From Actinoplanes couchii (GTDB taxonomy: Bacteria > Actinomycetota > Actinomycetes > Mycobacteriales > Micromonosporaceae), in contig NZ_BOMG01000092.1 in the NCBI RefSeq assembly GCF_016862075.1, positions 60,181 to 124,180 on the forward strand: 64,000 nt of DNA, read 5' to 3'. The translations under genes and the position numbers were made by a program. Below the pieces are notes generated by a model. It was not told where the DNA came from, did no database searches, and was given only the letters and a program-made list of their open reading frames with translations. Shown in pieces: positions 58,491 through 64,000 of this stretch (its first letter is position 1; the number at the start of each line of letters is the position of its first letter).

Positions 58491-60671
58491 TCATGCGGAA
58501 AGCTGCTGAAAACCGGTGTAGGTCACATCGGCGGCCAGCGCGGGGATCCGGTCGGCGGGCACCGGCCGGGAGAACAGGAAGCCCTGCCCGCGCTGCGAGC
58601 CGAGGTTGGCCAGCTCGCGGGCCTGCATCTCCTCCTCGATGCCCTCGGCGACGGTGGTCAGGCGCAGGATCTGGGCGAGCCGGACCACCGCCTCGGCGAT
58701 CGCCGAGCCCTCCGCGGTGCCGTCCAGCTGGGCCACGAAACTGCGGTCGATCTTCAGGATGTCGACCGGCAGGCGGGTGAGGTACTGCAGCGACGAGTAG
58801 CCGGTGCCGAAGTCGTCGATGGCGATCCGGACCCCGCCGGCCCGGATGGTGCGCAGCGCGGCGATCTCCAGCGCCTCGTTGACCATCGCCGACTCGGTCA
58901 CCTCCACGACCAGGCAGTCGGCGGGCAGGCCGGTGCGCTCCAGGGCGCCGAGCACGTCCCGGGCCAGGTGCGGCTCCTGCAGCTGGCGCGGCGACACGTT
59001 GACCGTGACGGTCAGGTCGATGCCGTCGGCGCGCCACGCGGCGGCCTGCCGGCAGGCTTCCTCGAGTACCCACTGGCCGATCGCCACGATCTCGCCGGAG
59101 CGTTCGGCGACCGGGATGAACTGGCCCGGTGACACGTCGCCGTGCAGCGGATGGTGCCAGCGCAGCAGCGCCTCCACGGCCACCGTCCGCCGGGTCGCGA
59201 GCTCCACGATCGGCTGGTAGAGCAGGGTGAACTCGTCGCGCTGCAGGGCGCCCTCGAGGGCTTCGGCCAGCGCCGCGTCGGTGGCCCGCCGGTCGTTCAT
59301 GCTGGTCTCGTACACCACGAACGTCGCGGTGCCGGCCCGGCGGGCGTGGTTGAGGGCGATCTCGGCGTTGCGGAGCACCGTCTTCGCCGGTTCGTCGGTG
59401 CGGCCCACGGCGATCCCGATCGCGCTGTCCGGGAACGACACCAGGATCCGCTGGGCGACGGTGGTGGCCTCGCCGGTGACCGCGGCGTCGCAGATCAGCA
59501 CCCCGAACGTGCTGTCACCGAGCCGGGCCACCAGGTCGTCGGCGCGCACGCAGGAGCGCAGCACGTCCGGGGCAGTGCCGCCGGGCGGGACCGAGACGGC
59601 CAGGACCGCACAGGTCTCCCGGGCCCGGACCAGCCCGGCCAGGGCGTCCTTGAGGGCGGCCCGGCTGGCCAGCCCGGTCTCCAGGTCCCGGGCGGCTCGG
59701 GCCTGCGAGGAGGACAGCTCCAGCCACTGCCGGACCGCGATCGCCGCGATCATCACGACGGTCGCCACGATCAGGCCGCTCCAGCGGACGAAACCGGCGT
59801 TCGCCACGATCACGCCGAGCAGCAGCCCGACCCCGGTGACCAGGGCGCCCAGCGGCAGGTACGCCACCCAGCGGGGCGGTCCGGTGCGCCGCGGCCGGTC
59901 GGTGACGCTGCCGATCCCGGAACTGGACATCAGGGGCGACAGGGTGAGCAGCACGTGCACCGCGATCAGCACGATCCCGCCGCCCGGCCCGGTGGCGTGC
60001 CCGGCCGTGGCGGGCAGCCCGGCCACCCAGGCGGTGTCGGTGAGGATCGCCAGGGTCATCCCGGCGCACAGCACGCTGATCGGATCACGCCAGTGCCGGA
60101 TCACGCCGCGCAGCAGCATCGCGGCGATCGCCATGGCCAGCATCAGGTCGGCGATCGGCAACCCGGCCAGGATGATCCAGTCCCGGTCCGGGCCGCCGGT
60201 CAGCAGCACCGGGTCCAGCCCCACCCACCAGATGATCATGACGGCGGCGGCGCCGACGGCGGTCATCTCGGCGACGAACGCCTGCCGGTGCGGGCCGCTC
60301 AGCCGGGCCAGCGGCCCGAGGACCATCGAGAAGCCCAGCAGGGCCATCCCGGTGACGTGCGCGGCCGCGGCGGCCCACCACATCCAGTCCGGCCCGCCGG
60401 ACACCCAGCACAGGAAGACGACCGCGTTCACCACACCCAGGCCCCTGGCCACCGCGCCGACCTGACAGGACAGCGTGTTCAGCCCCAGCCGGGCCACCCG
60501 CAGCAGGTAGACCACACCCAGCGCGTCGAGCACGGCCAGGGATCCGCCGAGCAGCGCCGGGTACCAGCCGGGCCGGACCCAGCCGAGGCCCTGAGCGGCC
60601 AGGATCACCACGAGCAGCAGGAGTACGGCACGGGGCAGCGCCTTCGACCCCGTACTCCCGACACGCCTCAT
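58491..60671 (-). CDS. Membrane degenerate-GGDEF/EAL phosphodiesterase
   Basis: A 726-aa protein. Residues 1-310 hold about nine helices. The GGDEF domain (about 320-460) has GDSTF in place of GGDEF and so should not synthesise c-di-GMP, yet the RADD I-site five residues before is intact. The EAL domain (~470-720) is complete: VEALLRW, VNVSPRQLQ, VEVTES, DDFGTGYSSLQYL, DRSFV and AEGIE. It should hydrolyse c-di-GMP. The cyclase gene follows 28 nt later on the same strand, so a maker and a breaker are co-transcribed. Confidence 0.92.
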   Translation of the reverse strand: MRRVGSTGSKALPRAVLLLLVVILAAQGLGWVRPGWYPALLGGSLAVLDALGVVYLLRVARLGLNTLSCQVGAVARGLGVVNAVVFLCWVSGGPDWMWWAAAAAHVTGMALLGFSMVLGPLARLSGPHRQAFVAEMTAVGAAAVMIIWWVGLDPVLLTGGPDRDWIILAGLPIADLMLAMAIAAMLLRGVIRHWRDPISVLCAGMTLAILTDTAWVAGLPATAGHATGPGGGIVLIAVHVLLTLSPLMSSSGIGSVTDRPRRTGPPRWVAYLPLGALVTGVGLLLGVIVANAGFVRWSGLIVATVVMIAAIAVRQWLELSSSQARAARDLETGLASRAALKDALAGLVRARETCAVLAVSVPPGGTAPDVLRSCVRADDLVARLGDSTFGVLICDAAVTGEATTVAQRILVSFPDSAIGIAVGRTDEPAKTVLRNAEIALNHARRAGTATFVVYETSMNDRRATDAALAEALEGALQRDEFTLLYQPIVELATRRTVAVEALLRWHHPLHGDVSPGQFIPVAERSGEIVAIGQWVLEEACRQAAAWRADGIDLTVTVNVSPRQLQEPHLARDVLGALERTGLPADCLVVEVTESAMVNEALEIAALRTIRAGGVRIAIDDFGTGYSSLQYLTRLPVDILKIDRSFVAQLDGTAEGSAIAEAVVRLAQILRLTTVAEGIEEEMQARELANLGSQRGQGFLFSRPVPADRIPALAADVTYTGFQQLSA

Positions 60672-60808
60672 GTCCGCACAGTCGGTCCGATCCCCGCGGA
60701 CCTGAGCGAAGTCACCCGACCAGGCGCGACGCCCGTCACATTCGCCCGAATTCCAAAGAATGCACGGATTCCGGCGATAGTTTTTGTGTCGGAAGATCCG
60801 CCCGGAAA

Positions 60809-62170
60809 ATGAAAGAGAAAGCCGTCTTCTTGTCTTCGCAAGCGCTCGTCTCCGCCACTGATCCGTTCACCGTCGTCGCCATCGGCCTCGTGCTCTGCGC
60901 GGTCCTCGCCACGCTGCTGCGCCGCAAGGTCAAACCCGTCGTCGAGCTGACCTGCCGGGCCCTGTTCGCCCGGATCCGCCCGCGCCTGCCGGCGCCGCTG
61001 CGCCGGCTGGGCCGCCGGATCCACGGCAAGGTGGAGGCGACCAGCGCCCGCTCGGTGCTGGTGACCGGGATCGCCGCCGGCATCGCCCTGGCGGCGGCGC
61101 AGACGCTGCACCTGGTCGGCCCGGTGCTCGCCGCGATCTCGGCGACGCTGTCGGTGCAGATGAGCTCGCACGCGTCGCTGCGGGAGGGCTCGAAACGGCT
61201 GATCGGCACGGTCGCCGGGATCGCCGTCACGGTCGCGGTGTGGGGCGCGTTCGGGATCAGCCCGTGGTCGATCGCGCTGATCGCCGCCTGCGGGCTGGCC
61301 GCCGGCAAGCTGCTGCGCCTCGGGGACAGCTCGGCCACCGTGCCGCTGACCTCGATGGGCATCCTGGTCGGCGGGACCATGGTCACCGAGACGTTCGTGT
61401 GGGAGCGGGTCGAGGCGACGGTGCTCGGCATCGTCGTCGGCGTGATCCTGTCGCCGCTGGTCGGCGGCACCACCCCGCTCGAGCAGGCCCGGATCAAGCT
61501 GGCCCACCTGTCCGGCGAGATCGGCCGGCTGCTGGGCTCGCTGGGCGCCGGGGTGCGGGACGGGTACCGCCGGGAGCAGGCCGAGCAGTGGCTGGCCCGG
61601 TCCCGGGAGCTCGACGAGGACCTGGCCGACGCGGTCGCCGCCGTCGAGGAGCTGGCCGGGCAGGCCCGCTGGTCACTGACCACCCCGATGACCCGGGTGA
61701 ACCCGATGGATCAGACGCTGCGGGCCCTGGAGCACGGGGTGCAGCAGGTCAACTCGGTGGCCCGGTCGATGTTCGACGCGGTCGCCACGCCGGGATCGCC
61801 GACCGTACCGCCGCAGATCGGTCAGGTCCTGACCGCCGCGTCGGACGCCTTCGCCGCCCACTCGACCCTGGTCGCCGAGCGGGGCGCGGCCGCCGGGCCG
61901 GACGCCGGTGGCCTGCACGACCTGCTGAACTCGCTGCGCGAGGCCCGGCAGCGGATCATCCGCACGGTCCGCACCGAGGTCGACGACACCGGTGTGCTGG
62001 TGCTGACCGGTTCGATCATCACCGACATCGACCGGATGGCCGGATCGCTGGAACGGTCCGCGCCCGCCCTCACCGTCGGGGTGCGCGAGCCGGGTCCGGG
62101 CATCCCGGCGGTCTCCGAGGTGCTGCCCGCGGTGCGCCTGGTCTGGGAGAAGGCCCTCACCAGGCGGTGA
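60809..62170 (+). CDS. FUSC/aromatic-acid-exporter-like membrane protein
   Basis: A 453-aa protein. A TM helix at ~18-36, then a basic stretch (LRRLGRRIHGKVEATSARSV), then about six helices at ~82-215 with QMSSHASLREGSKRLIGTVA and GILVGGTMVTETFVWERVEA as in ArAE/FUSC families. The remaining ~240 residues are helical and cytoplasmic. These proteins are proposed efflux pumps for aromatic acids or envelope compounds. GGAA lies 4 nt before the ATG. The 3' end overlaps the convergent DUF4232 gene by 14 bp. Confidence 0.8.
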   Translation: MKEKAVFLSSQALVSATDPFTVVAIGLVLCAVLATLLRRKVKPVVELTCRALFARIRPRLPAPLRRLGRRIHGKVEATSARSVLVTGIAAGIALAAAQTLHLVGPVLAAISATLSVQMSSHASLREGSKRLIGTVAGIAVTVAVWGAFGISPWSIALIAACGLAAGKLLRLGDSSATVPLTSMGILVGGTMVTETFVWERVEATVLGIVVGVILSPLVGGTTPLEQARIKLAHLSGEIGRLLGSLGAGVRDGYRREQAEQWLARSRELDEDLADAVAAVEELAGQARWSLTTPMTRVNPMDQTLRALEHGVQQVNSVARSMFDAVATPGSPTVPPQIGQVLTAASDAFAAHSTLVAERGAAAGPDAGGLHDLLNSLREARQRIIRTVRTEVDDTGVLVLTGSIITDIDRMAGSLERSAPALTVGVREPGPGIPAVSEVLPAVRLVWEKALTRR

Positions 62171-62783
62171 CGCCCTGGTTGCTCGGCTGCACGGTGCCGA
62201 CCTTCAGCGCCGTCATGGTGATGTTGCTCTTCTCCGGCGCCGGGAAGCCCTCCAGCTCGGCGTAGGAGACCTTGGCCGCCTCGTCCAGTTTCCAGCTGAT
62301 GCTGTTGCCGGCGCCGCAGGTGACGTCACCCTTGTCGCACCGGGTCCACTTGATGCCGGCGAAGGCCGAGCCGCCCGCCTTGATCTCGACGGTCTCGGCC
62401 GGGCCGGGCTCGTTCACCTTCTCGGTCGGCACCGGCACCGCCTCACCGGCGGCGTTGACCAGGGCGAAGGTCAGCCAGCCGTGGACCGTGCAGTTCTGCC
62501 GGCCCTCGTTGGTGATGACGACCATGCCCTTCTCGTCGGTCTCGCCGGTGCCCTGCGCGGCGATGCTGACCTTGAGATCGGTGTCGGCGCACTCGGCGGT
62601 CCCGGTCGCCTCCGCCGTCTTCTCCGCGGCGGGCGTCGTCGTCTCCGCACCCGGCGTCGTCGTCGCCGCGCTGGGCGTCGTCTTCTCCGCGGTGGGCGTC
62701 GTCCCCGCTGAGGCCGATCCGCACGCGGACAGGGCGGTCAGCAGGACCAGCGCGGGAACGGTCGTGGTGAGGGTGTTACGCAT
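62157..62783 (-). CDS. DUF4232 lipoprotein
   Basis: A 208-aa lipoprotein with lipobox LSACGS (Cys near 21). A Thr/Pro/Glu/Ala-rich spacer of ~40 residues with TTP repeats follows. The DUF4232 domain (from ECADTDLKVSIAAQGTG) has GMVVITNEGRQNCTVHGWLT and FAGIKWTRCDKGDVTCGAGN, where four Cys probably pair. The function is unknown; it is common on actinobacterial cell surfaces. GGAGA lies 6 nt before ATG 62783. Confidence 0.87.
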   Translation of the reverse strand: MRNTLTTTVPALVLLTALSACGSASAGTTPTAEKTTPSAATTTPGAETTTPAAEKTAEATGTAECADTDLKVSIAAQGTGETDEKGMVVITNEGRQNCTVHGWLTFALVNAAGEAVPVPTEKVNEPGPAETVEIKAGGSAFAGIKWTRCDKGDVTCGAGNSISWKLDEAAKVSYAELEGFPAPEKSNITMTALKVGTVQPSNQGVTAW

Positions 62784-62887
62784 CGTGTGTCTCCGTGTTC
62801 CGTCGTTCTTGGGTGACCGAACACTATGGCGGTACGCCCCACCAAGATCCGCTCGCCGGGACACGCGGCACGATTCCGGGACCAGCC

Positions 62888-63889
62888 CTACCCCGGCTCG
62901 GATTCGTGGCCGGCCGGGTGGGTCCGGAGTAGACCGTCGTACGCCCGCAGGGCGGTGATCTCCCCGACTATGACCCGGTGGATGGTCCGGGTGATCGGCA
63001 TCGCCAGCTGGTGCCGGTCGGCCAGCTGCACCGCCGCGTGCACGGTCTTGACCCCCTCGGCGACCTGGCCCATCTCGGCCAGGATGTCGTCCAGGCTGCG
63101 GCCCTTGCCGAGCTGCTCGCCGACGTGCCGGTTGCGGCTGTGCGGGCTGATGCACGTCGCCACCAGGTCGCCCATCCCGGCCAGCCCGGCCAGGGTGGCC
63201 GGCTCGCCGCCCATCGCCACCGCGAGCGTGGTCAGCTCGGCCAGCCCGCGCGAGATCACCCCGGCCCGGGTGTTGTCGCCGACGCCCAGGCCCTGGGCGA
63301 TCCCGGTGGCGATCGCCACCACGTTCTTCAGCGCGCCGCCGACCTCGCAGCCGATCACGTCGTGGTTGGTGTAGACGCGCAGCAGCCCTCGCCGGAAGAC
63401 CCGCTGGATCTCGGTGGCGACGGTCAGGTCCTCGGTGGCGATGACGGTGGCCGCGGCCATCCCGGCCATGATCTCCTTGGCCAGGTTGGGCCCGGTCAGC
63501 GCGGCGGCGGGATGCCCCGGCAGCACCTCCTTGATGATTTCGGTCATCCGCAGCAGGGAGTTGCGTTCCAGCCCCTTGCTGAGGCTGACCACCGGGATCC
63601 ACGGGTGCAGGTCCGGCCGGACCTCCTCCAGGGTGGTGCGGAAGACGCCGGTCGGCACGCCGACGACGAGCAGTTCGGCGTGGGCGGCCGCCTCGGCGAG
63701 GTTCGAGGTGGCGCGCAGGCGCTCCGGGAGCGGGAAACCCGCCAGATAGCGGTTGTTGCTGTGCTCGTTGTTGATCTCGTCCGCGGTGGCCCGGTTACGG
63801 GCCCAGATCAGTGACTCGTGATCCCGGCGGGTGAGGACGGACGCGACGGTGGTTCCCCAGGAGCCCGCTCCGAGCACAGTGATCCGCAT
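62888..63889 (-). CDS. gpsA: Glycerol-3-phosphate dehydrogenase [NAD(P)+]
   Basis: A 333-aa GpsA, which makes sn-glycerol-3-phosphate from dihydroxyacetone phosphate for phospholipid synthesis. The N-terminal Rossmann motif is VLGAGSWGTTVA. SKGLERNSLLRMTEI, ALTGPNLAKEIMAG and the catalytic-Lys region CEVGGALKNVVAIATGIAQG follow, then GLAGMGDLVATCISPHSRNR. Length is normal. It starts 19 nt after the stop of a partial upstream gene, which by usual actinobacterial order would be a lysophospholipid acyltransferase. Confidence 0.95.
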   Translation of the reverse strand: MRITVLGAGSWGTTVASVLTRRDHESLIWARNRATADEINNEHSNNRYLAGFPLPERLRATSNLAEAAAHAELLVVGVPTGVFRTTLEEVRPDLHPWIPVVSLSKGLERNSLLRMTEIIKEVLPGHPAAALTGPNLAKEIMAGMAAATVIATEDLTVATEIQRVFRRGLLRVYTNHDVIGCEVGGALKNVVAIATGIAQGLGVGDNTRAGVISRGLAELTTLAVAMGGEPATLAGLAGMGDLVATCISPHSRNRHVGEQLGKGRSLDDILAEMGQVAEGVKTVHAAVQLADRHQLAMPITRTIHRVIVGEITALRAYDGLLRTHPAGHESEPG

Positions 63890-63908
63890 GACTCCTGAGG
63901 CTAGGGCA

Positions 63909-64000
63909 TCAGTGGGTGGTCTTGGTCACCTTCGCGTGCCCGCAGTCCCCTTCACACGCCCCGCAGTCATCTTCACACGCCCCGCAGTCATCTTCGCGCG
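63909..64000 (-). CDS. C-terminal fragment of an upstream gene with Cys-rich heptad repeat tail (partial)
   Basis: The minus strand from the window edge to the TGA at 63909-63911 reads 29 residues: REDDCGACEDDCGACEGDC then GHAKVTKTTH. The unit DCGACED is encoded by a 21-bp direct repeat. GC at third positions is high and no other minus frame stays meaningful: one meets a stop within four codons, the third is Lys/Arg/Gly-rich and also ends early. The gene is 19 nt upstream of gpsA on the same strand. In related actinomycetes this place is held by a 1-acylglycerol-3-phosphate acyltransferase, but nothing of that domain is visible here. Confidence 0.5.
   Translation of the reverse strand, partial: REDDCGACEDDCGACEGDCGHAKVTKTTH
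63939..63998 (-). repeat. 21-bp tandem repeat, about three copies
   Basis: CTTCACACGCCCCGCAGTCA occurs twice in full (21-bp period), with a diverged copy before (CTTCGCGTGCCCGCAGTCCC) and the start of another at the window edge. The period keeps the reading frame of the Cys-rich tail. Confidence 0.8.

Noticed and set aside
62784..63602. Minus-strand extension of the DUF4232 frame into gpsA
   Set aside because: It is an alternative frame of gpsA. The lipoprotein signal fixes the start at 62783.
1..64000. tRNA, rRNA, riboswitches, insertion sequences or integrase/attachment sites
   Set aside because: No cloverleaf, rRNA-like block, T-box or known riboswitch core, transposase motif or tyrosine recombinase was recognised by eye. 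A dedicated scan (tRNAscan, Infernal, ISfinder) could still find small ones.

Overview
The window is from a high-GC Gram-positive actinomycete. Codon third positions are almost all G or C. The gene content is actinobacterial: Tat-exported tyrosinase with its MelC1 partner, a PPOX/F420-type oxidoreductase, a SigB/F-type sigma factor, a PASTA-less Ser/Thr kinase with a ricin-like tail, and a DtxR/IdeR-type iron box. Several c-di-GMP proteins plus a chemoreceptor suggest a motile-spore former, most likely Micromonosporaceae and perhaps Actinoplanes. That placement is inference; no rRNA or tRNA gene was seen. I found no phage genes, insertion sequences, CRISPR arrays or biosynthetic megagenes.

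Layout. 0-2.6 kb: a GGDEF-EAL protein. 2.7-4.8 kb: a lower-GC islet with two related 2-TM proteins of unknown function and a small ORF. 4.7-7.3 kb: an acyltransferase and a PadR/membrane-protein operon. 7.3-10.8 kb: an ankyrin-like gene beside a WD40 gene that carries several tandem-repeat expansions. 10.8-18.6 kb: regulator-target pairs (TetR/metallo-beta-lactamase fold, SDR/TetR, MFS/ArsR), a PL7-like alginate lyase and a second MFS exporter. 18.7-23.8 kb: a Ser/Thr kinase, a short SARP-like protein, a STAS protein and an amino-acid permease. 24-28 kb: a tyrosinase locus with two MelC1-like genes, then an S37-type peptidase. 28-34 kb: DUF2750, PPOX, DUF4132, MurJ-family flippase and an oxidoreductase/MerR pair. 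34.3-36.5 kb: a compact operon of a small TM protein, a sigma factor and a membrane-anchored WD40 protein, the best candidate for an undescribed regulatory system. 36.5-42.8 kb: a flavin oxidoreductase, a frameshifted secreted BNR protein, a DUF885 protein, a SigB-like factor and an esterase. 42.9-46.9 kb: a complete iron-siderophore ABC importer under an iron box. 46.9-53.9 kb: a decayed methyltransferase, VOC, DUF1295, DedA, chemoreceptor, Clp-N and hydrolase genes. 53.9-60.7 kb: a STAND-like ATPase with TPRs, an anti-sigma kinase/STAS pair and two c-di-GMP proteins. 60.8-64 kb: a FUSC-like protein, a DUF4232 lipoprotein, gpsA, and the Cys-rich repeat tail of an upstream gene cut by the window edge.

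Two themes recur. First, short degenerate tandem arrays lie at gene 3' ends (periods about 41, 34-35 and 14-15 bp), with in-frame 21-bp repeats inside coding sequence. Second, many single genes and regulators have a -10-like hexamer 6-8 nt before the start codon and no Shine-Dalgarno sequence, which predicts leaderless mRNAs. Two genes carry a rare TTA codon (an ArsR-type regulator and the first gene of the sigma operon), consistent with bldA-type translational control. All family names come from motifs read by eye, without database searches.
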